DNA of 64,000 nt from VAZQ01 sp035293945 (GTDB taxonomy: Bacteria > Pseudomonadota > Alphaproteobacteria > Rhizobiales > Xanthobacteraceae). Position numbers and translations under genes: made by a program. The number at the start of each line of letters is the position of its first letter. Position 1 is the first letter of the stretch. This document shows, piece after piece, positions 34,106 through 41,249 of the stretch. The stretch covers positions 558,001 through 622,000 of the forward strand of contig DATGLV010000024.1 of the NCBI GenBank assembly GCA_035293945.1, written 5' to 3'. The notes under the pieces were generated by a model. That model had not been told where the DNA came from, searched no databases, and saw only the letters and a list, made by a program, of their open reading frames with translations.

Positions 34106-34306
34106 GTGTCCACCAGTCTTCCCAAGTCCCCGCGACCGATCTTCAAGCCGCACGAGATGCGCACGGCGGACGAGAGCTATTGGTATGTCGAGGCTGAGTG
34201 GGACGACGGCACAATCGAGGAGATCGGACACTTCAAGACGATCGTGGAAGCCTGGGATTGGATCGCACGCGAATCCCGCGCCTGGGTCGAAGCGCGGGGG
34301 CATTGA
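34106..34306 (+). CDS. small conserved hypothetical protein (66 aa), GTG start
   Basis: The core SYWYVEAEWDDGTIEEIGHFKTIVEAWDWIARESRAWV is a beta-beta-alpha pattern that I recognise from short rhizobial proteins. A GTG at 34106 gives MSTSLPKSPRPIF at the start; an ATG at 34157 (MRTADESYWYV) is an alternative. No signal peptide. Function unknown. Confidence 0.55.
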   Translation: MSTSLPKSPRPIFKPHEMRTADESYWYVEAEWDDGTIEEIGHFKTIVEAWDWIARESRAWVEARGH

Positions 34307-34329
34307 CCGGTTCTCCCCACAACGCCGCG

Positions 34330-34695
34330 TCACGTGTGTTGTCTGGGATCGTCGGCTTTCGTTATCAGCAGCGCGCGTACCTCGTCCTCCGAGCGCACGA
34401 CTTTCAGATACTCGTCGAGCCCGGCCGTGCGCAGCACGTCACTGACGAGCGCTCCCGGATTGAGGAGGCAGAGCACCTTGCCGTTGCGGCCAATCGCCTT
34501 GGCGGCGGTCACCAGGTGACGAATCCCCATCGAGGAGATGAAATCGACCGCGGCCATGTCGACCACGATATTGCGTCTGGTTGCGGCGACGGTCGACAGC
34601 GGCTGGTCGAGCTCACCGGCGCCCCTGATGTCGAGCTTGCCGTCAAGCGATATGCGCGTGCCCAAATCGTCGAACTCGGTGATCGTGATTTTCAT
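34330..34695 (-). CDS. STAS domain anti-anti-sigma-factor-like protein
   Basis: 121 residues from the ATG at 34695 (GAGGTGGTG upstream). It shows the STAS pattern: strand LDGKLDIRGAGEL, NIVVDMAAVDFISSMGIRHLVTAAKAIG with the Ser that is phosphorylated in SpoIIAA relatives, then KVLCLLNPGALVSDVLRTAGL. Such proteins bind anti-sigma kinases and release sigma factors or other partners. The partner kinase is not in the window. Confidence 0.85.
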   Translation of the reverse strand: MKITITEFDDLGTRISLDGKLDIRGAGELDQPLSTVAATRRNIVVDMAAVDFISSMGIRHLVTAAKAIGRNGKVLCLLNPGALVSDVLRTAGLDEYLKVVRSEDEVRALLITKADDPRQHT

Positions 34696-34731
34696 CACCA
34701 CCTCAGCCGCTCTCGCCACGGAGAAAATGAT

Positions 34732-34758
34732 TTGTCACAAAATGATTTAGGGTGACAA
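34732..34758. promoter_or_regulatory. inverted repeat TTGTCAC/GTGACAA upstream of the STAS gene
   Basis: TTGTCAC (34732-34738) and GTGACAA (34752-34758) flank an AT-rich 13-bp core (AAAATGATTTAGG), 37-63 bp upstream of the STAS start. AAATGATTT occurs twice in the interval. A repressor or activator site, or the promoter itself, is plausible. Confidence 0.4.
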
Positions 34759-34859
34759 GTGCTTTCCGGCATCGCGTTGCGCGCCGAGCTCGGTAACCCT
34801 TAACCGCTGGCTCCGCACGGGCGGCAGCACGACCTCCACAAAATGACTGCGCAGCGCGC

Positions 34860-34890
34860 TTGACGCACCCCGGCAAATCAGACTATTTGC
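34860..34890 (+). promoter_or_regulatory. promoter with palindromic operator GCAAAT-N6-ATTTGC (locus 2)
   Basis: TTGACG (34860-34865), 17-bp spacer and CTATTT (34883-34888), with the palindrome GCAAAT-CAGACT-ATTTGC at 34873-34890. Compared with locus 1 (29231), the palindrome and the following AAATTGAAA are the same save single changes, while the flanks differ. This points to a conserved functional site. It lies about 475 bp before the tail-fibre gene, with two terminators between. Confidence 0.65.
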
Positions 34891-34914
34891 GAAATTGAAA
34901 CTCACGAAGTGCGC

Positions 34915-34947
34915 GCCGATCCCGGGATGCCCGGTGGTCGGCTTTTT
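34915..34947 (+). terminator. intrinsic terminator in the leader of the tail/lysis cassette
   Basis: A compound hairpin: outer stem GCCGA/TCGGC, inner stem CCGGG-atg-CCCGG, followed by TTTTTG. It begins 27 bp after the -10 at 34883, the same spacing as at locus 1 (24 bp). Directly downstream (about 34985-35010) GGATC-cttaac-GATCC forms a further small dyad. Confidence 0.7.
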
Positions 34948-35365
34948 GTTGCCCGCTTTCCGCGACCCATTCGACCGGGAGGCGCTCGGATCCTTAACGA
35001 TCCGGTAGGCTGTTTGGTGTTCTGTTCACCTCATGCAGTCGCGTACTCCGAGGTCGCGTAACCCACGGCTGGAGTGGATCGCCCAGGTGTTGGCCGATCC
35101 GCCCCCGCCGTCGCCGCAGGAACGGGGATCGTTGCGGCTGGTCGCCCAGGGTACGCCAGTGCCGGGACGGCGCGGCAAGCGGCCGCGACTTGTCGCGGCG
35201 GTGCAAAGTCCCGCAAGCAGGCCTTCTGCTCCTCCGAGCAAAGCCGGCTGCTGAGACGTCTCGGTCCGCTTGCTGCGGTCCGACTTAGCGTAAGTCGATT
35301 CCACAACGGCCCGCCGATCTCGTGCCGACGAGGTCGCCGCGGGCCGATTTCTTTTGAGGTGAGCC
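34948..35365. other. long leader of the tail/lysis cassette
   Basis: Contains an open frame of 73 codons (35033-35254) rich in Pro, Arg and Ser for which I see no supporting family pattern. I leave it uncalled, though a small leader peptide is possible. The rest is hairpin-rich. The ribosome binding site of the tail gene (TTTTGAGGTGAGCC) closes the interval. Confidence 0.4.
35307..35354 (+). terminator. hairpin with U-rich tail just before the tail-fibre gene
   Basis: CGGCCCGC (35307-) pairs with GCGGGCCG (-35346) around a 24-nt loop that contains CTCGTGCCGACGAG, itself able to pair. It is followed by ATTTCTTTT. The start of the tail gene is 12 bp further. Together with 34915 it repeats the two-terminator leader seen before the YPDDW cassette. 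Confidence 0.6.
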
Positions 35366-36370
35366 ATGGCTTTCTGGAAATGGTCGCACACGGCTTCGTC
35401 AAACGCCATCATCGACAGCAGCATCAATTGGGCGGAGGGCATGGCGCCAAGCGCGGTCAACGATTCCGCGCGCGCCATGATGGCGCGGCTTGCCGAATGG
35501 CGCGACGATATTTCCGGTACGCTTGTGACGGCGGGAAGCGCGACCGCCTATACGCTTGCCTCCAATCAGGGCTTCGACAATTTTGCCGACATGAACGGCG
35601 CCATGCTGGCGCTGGTGCCGCACACGACCAACGGCGCGACCGTGACGCTCAATGTCGACGGGCTCGGCCCCAAGCCGCTGCGCTATGGCCCGAACCTCGA
35701 GCTGCAATCCGGCATGCTGATCCAGGGCACGCCCTACGTTGCGACCTACAACAATTCGGACGGTGCGTTCTACCTGCAGGGCGGCTTCGCCAACCCGTAT
35801 GGCGTGCCGGTTGGGGCGATCATTCCCTATACCGGGACGACGGCGCCAAGCTCCGCATTCGCGCTCTGCTATGGGCAGGCGATCAGCCGAACCGCCTACG
35901 CGACTCTCAATGCGCTCTATTCAGGATACCCGTTCGGCTCAGGCGACGGCTCGACCACTTTCAACATTCCCGACCTGCGCGGACGCAGCATCTTCGGCCT
36001 CGACAACATGGGCGGCTCGGCCGCGAACCGCATCACCGTCGCCGGCGGTAATTTCGACGGGACGGTGCTGGGGAACACTGGCGGCGCGCAGAATCAGACA
36101 TTGGCGCAAAACCAGCTGCCGAACATCGTGCCGACCTTCACCGGCACGCAGCAGACTTGGAGCCTAAATCAAGGCGTCCAAGAATCAGGAGTGACCGCGA
36201 CAGCGCAGGGAGGGTCGACTTTCACTGCCCCGCAGAATAACCCAGGCACGGCGACCGTCACCGTGACTCCCGCCGGCTCGATCTCCTCAATCAACGGCAA
36301 CGTGACGCAGCAAGCGCACCCGATCCTGTCGCCGGCAATGACGCTGCCCTACATCCTGCGGATCATTTGA
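35366..36370 (+). CDS. phage tail-collar (tail fibre) protein
   Basis: 334 residues. The start MAFWKWSHTASSNAIIDSSINWAEGMAPSAVNDSARAMMARLAEWRDD is the typical opening of alphaproteobacterial prophage tail-fibre proteins. The middle has the collar domain: VGAIIPYTGTTAPSSAFALCYGQAISRTAYATLNALY, then GDGSTTFNIPDLRGR. The end is a Thr/Gly/Gln-rich beta region ending HPILSPAMTLPYILRI, usual for collar-domain tips. It would form the receptor-binding fibre. No capsid, portal, terminase or baseplate gene is in the window. Confidence 0.9.
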   Translation: MAFWKWSHTASSNAIIDSSINWAEGMAPSAVNDSARAMMARLAEWRDDISGTLVTAGSATAYTLASNQGFDNFADMNGAMLALVPHTTNGATVTLNVDGLGPKPLRYGPNLELQSGMLIQGTPYVATYNNSDGAFYLQGGFANPYGVPVGAIIPYTGTTAPSSAFALCYGQAISRTAYATLNALYSGYPFGSGDGSTTFNIPDLRGRSIFGLDNMGGSAANRITVAGGNFDGTVLGNTGGAQNQTLAQNQLPNIVPTFTGTQQTWSLNQGVQESGVTATAQGGSTFTAPQNNPGTATVTVTPAGSISSINGNVTQQAHPILSPAMTLPYILRII

Positions 36371-37512
36371 TAGGCCCAGGTGCGCGCGCCGGGCCGCTGG
36401 TCTTCTATTCGCTTTTGCGCGCCGAAGCGCACGCGCAGCCTGTCGATCGGCAATGCCACCAACCGATCAAGGAGAAAAGCAGCAGCGATAACCAGGGCGA
36501 TGGTTAGAACGTATCGCGGCCGCCCGGTGCCGACGAACGGCGCAGTATTGAGCGGCGACCAGAGGATGAGTCCAATGACAAGGTTGTGGACCATGTATAT
36601 GGGGTAGGATAACTCACCGATATTGGCATCGAGCGAAATATTTTTGGTCAACCTAAACAGAAAAGGCATTCCGACCGCGACCAGAATATAGGGAACAGTC
36701 TCCCAGATAAGGCTGCCACGAATTACGTGATCGATTGGCCAGTAGATAATAGCTACGCCCAGTACCATGGCAGCTAATCCAAGCTCCATCCTAGGAGAAA
36801 AATTGAACCGCGGAAGCTGAAGATACAGCCGGTACGCCAGGACGCCGAGCAGGAAATAGACCAGCTCCGACGCAAATAGTGTGCGGTTCCACGGATCGCC
36901 GAAGAATCCAGCAGCCATCAAGACAATGCGCAACGCAAGCGATAAGGCGCAGAGCGACGCCAGAAACCAGAGCGAACGTCGAACAATAAAAGGCGCAATC
37001 AGATAGAACAATAGTTCGAGACCAACGGACCAACCCTGTGGTACTGGGCTTATAGCCATCACGCTCATGGCGTCCGGACCGAAATCCGGCGCTAAACTGA
37101 GTTCGCCTGAAAAGCGATTGAAGCCAAGCCACTGGCCGGTATCAAGTCCAAACATAGTCGTATCGGACACGCCGGCATATATAAGTATTGGAATGGGCAG
37201 AGAGCCTAGGTCTAGGCTGCTGGCATAGAAGATGGGGCTTGCCATCTTGCTCATCATCTGTCCCGGCGGCACCAACAAACACTCGGCGATCAAGGTTAGC
37301 GCGCCAACGACCCAATAGAGTGGCAAGAGGCGCAGAAGGCGCGAAGCGTAAAAACTCCAGACCGATAACTTGTGGTAGCGGGTGTCGATTACTAGCGTCA
37401 TGTAGAAACCGGAAATAATGAAGAAGGCCTTCACCGCGAAGGTAGCGCCGCCGAAGGCGCCAAGGTGCGAGCCTACAACCAGGAGCGCCAAGATAAAGCG
37501 TAGTGACCCCAT
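36349..37512 (-). CDS. acyltransferase 3 (OafA/YrhL type), probably a surface-modifying insert
   Basis: 387 residues from the ATG at 37512 (GAGGATTTC upstream), about ten membrane helices. The opening FMGSLRFILALLVVGSHLG holds the conserved Arg and catalytic His of acyltransferase 3. FIISGFYMTLV, RLLPLYWVVG and GELSYPIYMVHNLVIG near the end are also typical. It would O-acetylate lipopolysaccharide or another glycan. It is opposite in strand to its phage neighbours and clearly lower in GC, and its end overlaps the tail-fibre gene by 22 bp. It may be a lysogenic-conversion (moron) gene altering the phage receptor. Its start codon overlaps that of the plus-strand gene at 37511. Confidence 0.85.
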   Translation of the reverse strand: MGSLRFILALLVVGSHLGAFGGATFAVKAFFIISGFYMTLVIDTRYHKLSVWSFYASRLLRLLPLYWVVGALTLIAECLLVPPGQMMSKMASPIFYASSLDLGSLPIPILIYAGVSDTTMFGLDTGQWLGFNRFSGELSLAPDFGPDAMSVMAISPVPQGWSVGLELLFYLIAPFIVRRSLWFLASLCALSLALRIVLMAAGFFGDPWNRTLFASELVYFLLGVLAYRLYLQLPRFNFSPRMELGLAAMVLGVAIIYWPIDHVIRGSLIWETVPYILVAVGMPFLFRLTKNISLDANIGELSYPIYMVHNLVIGLILWSPLNTAPFVGTGRPRYVLTIALVIAAAFLLDRLVALPIDRLRVRFGAQKRIEDQRPGARTWAYQMIRRM

Positions 37513-37891
37513 GAAATCCTCGAAAAAAATTCCCGTCGCTACTTTAGCGTTGCTCCCAACCATATTGCCCGCAGCGGGTCGCGACAACGGACAATGGGCG
37601 AATTCCCCAGCTCAGATTCGCTCCTGGTTCCAGTCGCTGATGCAGCCGGACAATCCTGCAATGAGCTGCTGCGGCGAAGCGGACGCCTTCGAGGCTGACA
37701 CTTTTGAGGTCGAGGGCGACCATTACGTCGCCGTCGTCACGAAGGGGAAGGGCGAGGTCGCCGACGGGACCCGCATCCCGGTGCCCAACAACAAGATGAA
37801 ATGGGACGCCGGCAACCCGACCGGGCACGGCATCATCTTCATCGGCAGCCAAGGGCAGGTCTACTGCTACGTCGCGCCCGGCGGGGTTTAG
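37511..37891 (+). CDS. small exported protein of the phage lysis cassette
   Basis: 126 residues from the ATG at 37511: short signal-like N-terminus (KKIPVATLALLPTILPAAG), then RDNGQWANSPAQIRSWFQSL, a double cysteine in AMSCCGEADAFEAD, and GHGIIFIGSQGQVYCYVAPG. The RDNGQ...W...CC-x-EADA pattern is common in proteins next to lysozyme genes in alphaproteobacterial prophages. Role unknown. Its start codon shares bases with the divergent acyltransferase start, so the upstream ribosome binding region lies within that gene. Confidence 0.65.
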   Translation: MKSSKKIPVATLALLPTILPAAGRDNGQWANSPAQIRSWFQSLMQPDNPAMSCCGEADAFEADTFEVEGDHYVAVVTKGKGEVADGTRIPVPNNKMKWDAGNPTGHGIIFIGSQGQVYCYVAPGGV

Positions 37892-37994
37892 GCCTGGGTC
37901 GTCCCCGCGAAAGCATGCCCTCGACCCCGATCGGGGGCGGGGACCCAGACGGCGAGGGCGCAGCGGCATGGGCCCCTGCTTCCGCAGGGGCGAC
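37892..37994. repeat. dispersed GTCCCC/GGGGAC intergenic repeat
   Basis: GGGTCGTCCCCGCGAAAGC ... GGCGGGGACCCA and GCCCCTGCTTCCGCAGGGGC form GC-rich hairpins between the genes ending at 37891 and starting at 38021. This unit type is widespread in Rhizobiales intergenic DNA. Confidence 0.55.
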
Positions 37995-38020
37995 GATCCT
38001 TAGCAAATCGGAGATCCTGC

Positions 38021-38656
38021 ATGACGGTTAGCCTCACGGCTCTCGCCGACGCCAATGCGCGTCGGTGGGAGGCGATGCACCTGCGCGCGTCGCTGCTGCC
38101 ATCCTTCGACGCGACCGCCGCGCGGCTGTGCGCTGCTGATGCCAAGCCGCGCTATCAGCTTATTGCTCAGGCCACGGGCGTGCCTTGGTGGATCATCGCG
38201 GTGATCCACGAGCGCGAGGCGGGCGGTCCGCCGCACTTCGACCGATCGATCGCGCAGGGCGATCCGCTCGGCGAGGTCTCGCGCCATGATCCGGCCGGGC
38301 GCGGGCCGTTCTTCGATCATCCGGGCGATCCGCCCGGGCAGGATGCGTTCTACCGCGGCGCGCTCGATGCGCTGATCGATTGCGCCCCGCACGCCGCCAA
38401 ATGGACCGACTGGAGTATCGGCGGCACGCTCTGCCTGCTCGAGCAGTATAACGGCCTCGGCTACGCCGCCATGGGGCGCGCCTCGCCCTACATCTGGTCG
38501 GGCTCCGACCAGTACGTCTCCGGCAAGTACGTCCGCGACCACGTCTACGATCCGGGCGCGGTCGATCAACAAGAGGGCTGCGCGCCGCTGCTCTCGCGCA
38601 TGATGGCGCTGGACCCGTCCATCCAATTCGAAGCCGTGCCGGTGCCGGCGGCGTGA
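38021..38656 (+). CDS. phage-type endolysin (lysozyme family)
   Basis: 211 residues. The core VPWWIIAVIHEREAGG supplies the catalytic Glu (HERE). SIAQGDPLGEVSRHDPAGRGPF, DWSIGGTLCLLEQYNGLGYAAMGRASPYIWSG and QYVSGKYV complete the pattern I recognise as the alphaproteobacterial phage lysozyme family. No signal peptide, so it needs a holin to reach the cell wall. The gene at 38902 may provide this. It cleaves peptidoglycan glycan strands. Confidence 0.82.
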   Translation: MTVSLTALADANARRWEAMHLRASLLPSFDATAARLCAADAKPRYQLIAQATGVPWWIIAVIHEREAGGPPHFDRSIAQGDPLGEVSRHDPAGRGPFFDHPGDPPGQDAFYRGALDALIDCAPHAAKWTDWSIGGTLCLLEQYNGLGYAAMGRASPYIWSGSDQYVSGKYVRDHVYDPGAVDQQEGCAPLLSRMMALDPSIQFEAVPVPAA

Positions 38657-38658
38657 TC

Positions 38659-38895
38659 TCTCTTGTCCCGGGACGCGCGACAGCGCGAGCCGGGACCGTT
38701 CCAAACAATATCGCGCATCGTTCATGACGGTCCCGGGTCAAGCCCGGGACAAGTGGAAGAAACCGGACGCGCGGCATAGCTGCGTTGAAGACGCGCGCAA
38801 ACGCGCTGATGGCGCGCGAGCCGGGACCGTTCCAAGCAGCAAAGCCCGTCGTTCGTAACGCTCCCGGCTCGCCCTTCGGGCGTCCGGGACAAGGA
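38659..38895. repeat. two copies of a dispersed palindromic repeat
   Basis: Each copy contains CGAGCCGGGACCGTTCCAA (at about 38685 and 38817). The first copy ends in a perfect hairpin GTCCCGGG-tcaag-CCCGGGAC (38730-38750). The same unit occurs at 5244-5364 and with related loops at 23548, 42654 and 59843. Confidence 0.7.
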
Positions 38896-38901
38896 GGTTC
38901 C

Positions 38902-39921
38902 ATGCAGTTCAATCCGAAGATCGGCTTCTATCTCGGCATCCTGGTGACGATCGAGATTGCGGTGAGCAGCGGCACGCTCAGTCTCACCCACGCGATCCCG
39001 CCCGATTGGATCCCGGCGGTCATCGCCTGGTCGGGCATCCTGGCTTTCATCGGCTCGACAATCCTCACGTTCTTGCACGGCTATTCCTCGATTGAAGCGG
39101 GCCCGCTGGTGAATGTGTCGCCCCCGCCCAAAGCCGTGACGGTGCTTGTGGGGCTCGCCATTGCGGGCGCGCTCATGTTCCCGGGAATGGCGTATGCGCA
39201 AGGCCGGCAGGCGCCCGCCAAGGCGCCGGTCATCTGCGATCCACTGCATCTCGCTCCCGGTTGCCAGGGAGGCGCCGGCAAGGACTTGAGCGAGTTCACC
39301 CCGCAGGAAATTGCCGATCGCATCGGCAAGCTCGCGCTCAATGATTTCGTCTATGCGGATGCGCTCGCCAAGGCGACCAACAACACCGTCACCGAGCCGT
39401 GCTGGGCCGCATGGGTGAAGCTTTTGACGCAACAGCAGCAGCCTTTGATAGGTCCGAGCCTCACCGAGGCGGTTTCATGGGGCGGAGTGGGCGCGACATT
39501 CTCGACCATTGCTCCGCACAATCTCATGGTCGGGCAGGGCGTAACGTTCGCGAGCCCGCCGGCCGGGATCGCCTCCGGGACGACCTATTACGTCACCGCG
39601 GAGAACTACACGGCCGAGACCTTCGAAGTGTCGGCAACCGTCGGCGGCCCCGCAATCGTCCCCACCGGGCCGGCGGCGGGCGGCACGTCGATCACTTCGC
39701 TCGGCATCGTGCTGCAGCGGCCGGACCCGGGGCTCATCACCAATGTGGAATACCTGAGCGAGGCTGTGCAGCTCCTGCAGTCAAATTCCCCGATCGCAGT
39801 CGCGTGTGCGCCGATGGCGCAAGCACTGCAAAAGGACGTCGGCAATCTGCTCGGCCAGATCATAACCGGCGGCGCCTTCGGGTTGTTCAAGCTGCCGATC
39901 CCGGTCGGCGCGATCCCTTGA
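38902..39921 (+). CDS. membrane protein of the phage lysis cassette, holin-like N-terminus
   Basis: 339 residues from the ATG at 38902 (AAGGAGGTTCC). Helices near 8-26, 36-58 and 76-94 form a holin-like membrane part (NPKIGFYLGILVTIEIAVSSG, WSGILAFIGSTILTFLHGY). Residues about 115-190 are soluble. An inserted beta unit (about 195-265: GVGATFSTIAPHNLMVGQGVTFASP, YYVTAENYTAETFEVSATVGG) looks like modules of phage structural proteins. The C-terminus is Gly/Leu-rich. The mixture suggests fusion of a holin-like protein with a phage structural domain. Role inferred from neighbours. Confidence 0.65.
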   Translation: MQFNPKIGFYLGILVTIEIAVSSGTLSLTHAIPPDWIPAVIAWSGILAFIGSTILTFLHGYSSIEAGPLVNVSPPPKAVTVLVGLAIAGALMFPGMAYAQGRQAPAKAPVICDPLHLAPGCQGGAGKDLSEFTPQEIADRIGKLALNDFVYADALAKATNNTVTEPCWAAWVKLLTQQQQPLIGPSLTEAVSWGGVGATFSTIAPHNLMVGQGVTFASPPAGIASGTTYYVTAENYTAETFEVSATVGGPAIVPTGPAAGGTSITSLGIVLQRPDPGLITNVEYLSEAVQLLQSNSPIAVACAPMAQALQKDVGNLLGQIITGGAFGLFKLPIPVGAIP

Positions 39922-40011
39922 CGTCGCATGTTCCGGAAAAGCCTGCCCTTGCGAAAGCGAGGGTGGATACCGGTTTCCGATAAGAACATGCGCAAATCCT
40001 AGGAACTCATC

Positions 40012-40263
40012 ATGGATCACGCCGAGATCGAGGCGATCGTCAAGCGGGCCTCACGTGAGGCTGCACTTGAGACCCTGGGACTCTTGGGCTTCGACGTCGA
40101 CGACAGAGCCGAGATGCGTGCCGATCTCGCCCATCTGCGCCGCTGGCGGCGCAGCGTCGACCAGGCCGGCAGCTTCGGGCTCAGAGCCTTCATCACTATC
40201 GCCTGCACCGGGCTCGCCGGCGCCATCTGGCTCGGCATCAAATCGATGCTGGGGAAGGGGTGA
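40012..40263 (+). CDS. DUF6127-type small membrane protein (83 aa)
   Basis: The pattern ALETLGLLGFDVDDRAEMRADLAHLRRWRRSVDQAGSF followed by one membrane helix (ITIACTGLAGAIWLGIK) fits DUF6127, a family in alphaproteobacterial phage lysis regions. It may be a holin or holin partner. A degraded second copy of its middle part is at 41089-41148. Confidence 0.75.
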   Translation: MDHAEIEAIVKRASREAALETLGLLGFDVDDRAEMRADLAHLRRWRRSVDQAGSFGLRAFITIACTGLAGAIWLGIKSMLGKG

Positions 40264-40285
40264 GAAGGGCGTTAAGGAAGCGTAG

Positions 40286-40477
40286 AACTACGAGTGGTCG
40301 AGCCCCGGTTACCAAGTCCCATTCCTACAGCAGAAAATTATCGAGAATTTTCAAGCGCAAATCCGCAGATATCAGGCCATTGATCCGCGGGTTAGACTCC
40401 ACTTTTCGCAGCAGCCGCCCGCGTGGGTGGCGAAAGCGATTGAAGACGTAGGAGCTGCCTATTATGTCGATCCATGA
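40286..40477 (+). pseudogene. relic of a toxin C-terminus (no start codon)
   Basis: A stretch of 63 codons is open after the TAG at 40283-40285, without any start at its head, and ends with the TGA at 40475-40477. It reads NYEWSSPGYQVPFLQQKIIE, then NFQAQIRRYQAIDPRVRLHF, SQQPPAWVAKAIEDVG and AAYYVDP. The pattern Q-I-x-x-Y ... F-S-x-x-P-P-x-x-V looks like the end of nuclease-type polymorphic toxins of restriction-endonuclease fold. The next gene starts inside its last codons (40464), a typical toxin-immunity overlap. I infer that recombination removed the N-terminal part. Confidence 0.5.
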
Positions 40478-41024
40478 TGAGGTCATAGCCTTCGATATGA
40501 TGGTCGGAGGAAGGACACCGTATCTGGGCTTCGGCGAGCTGCTCCACGATACAGTGCAGGCCGAAGCGGAGTTTCATAAGGCTGCGGATGAGGCCCGAAA
40601 ATCGCTTTGCGAAGTGTTCGGCGTGAAACTGGACAGTCCATCGACAATTCCCAAGGAACTGGACGATATCGTTCAGGAGCTGTGGGAAACCGGCTGGGAT
40701 CCGGAAACTCGAAACGTCCGCCTTTTCACCCGTGACTTCGGTCTGCCCCTTACCGAGGCGACAGTCGAGCTGCTCGGGGGAAGGCTCATCTTTCGTTCAG
40801 CGACCGATGTTTTTCGCTTGTCGATCTTCTATGCGGACCAGCGCGTAGAAGCGTTTCCTTTTCATAAGGCGTTTAAGTGCGTTACGCAGGGCCCGTTTTT
40901 CGGCGAGACGATGACGTACTTCGTCATTGGTCTTGGACACGAGCTCGAGCGAAAAGGTTTTCGAATGACGGAAGAGCTGAAGAGGCGGATGCCGAGAGAG
41001 CGCTACGCTGCGCCCGCCAAGTAG
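40464..41024 (+). CDS. putative immunity protein (186 aa) of the truncated toxin
   Basis: 186 residues, ATG at 40464 preceded by GGAGCTGCCTATT. Soluble alpha-beta protein with no signal peptide: DEVIAFDMMVGGRTPYLGFGELLHDT, LWETGWDPETRNVRLFTRDFGLPLTEATVELLGGRLIF. I do not recognise the family. Its start overlaps the toxin relic by 14 bp, which is how immunity genes commonly follow their toxin genes. Hence the role is inferred only from position. GC content is lower than in the surroundings, as in transferred genes. Confidence 0.6.
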   Translation: MSIHDEVIAFDMMVGGRTPYLGFGELLHDTVQAEAEFHKAADEARKSLCEVFGVKLDSPSTIPKELDDIVQELWETGWDPETRNVRLFTRDFGLPLTEATVELLGGRLIFRSATDVFRLSIFYADQRVEAFPFHKAFKCVTQGPFFGETMTYFVIGLGHELERKGFRMTEELKRRMPRERYAAPAK

Positions 41025-41088
41025 GTGTTGCCGAACAATTAGGACAGAGATACTCGCCGAGGTCACCTGTCCCGCCGTCTTGGTGCTA

Positions 41089-41236
41089 CAGCGTCGACCA
41101 GGCCGGCAGCTTCGAGCTGAGGGCCTTCATCACCATGGCCTGCACCGGCCCCTCGTGCCGCACGCGCAATCGATGGAAGGGCGCACGAACACCGGCAGAG
41201 TGGTATAGATCAATGCAACCGAACAACGAGGATTAA
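41089..41236 (+). pseudogene. DUF6127 fragment joined in frame to a second short toxin-like end
   Basis: 41089-41148 matches 40152-40211 at 55 of 60 bases and in the same reading register (SVDQAGSFELRAFITMACTG versus SVDQAGSFGLRAFITIACTG). Three of the five differences are silent. The frame then runs without interruption through GPSCRTRNRWKGARTPAEWY and RSMQPNNED to the TAA at 41234-41236, 13 bp before the DUF4265-like gene. No good start. This looks like recombination debris carrying the end of a second toxin. Confidence 0.55.
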
Positions 41237-41249
41237 GCGGATTCATCAT

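Noticed and set aside
35033..35254. 73-codon open frame in the leader of the tail gene
   Set aside because: Pro/Arg/Ser-rich, no family pattern and only a weak ribosome binding site. A leader peptide cannot be excluded.
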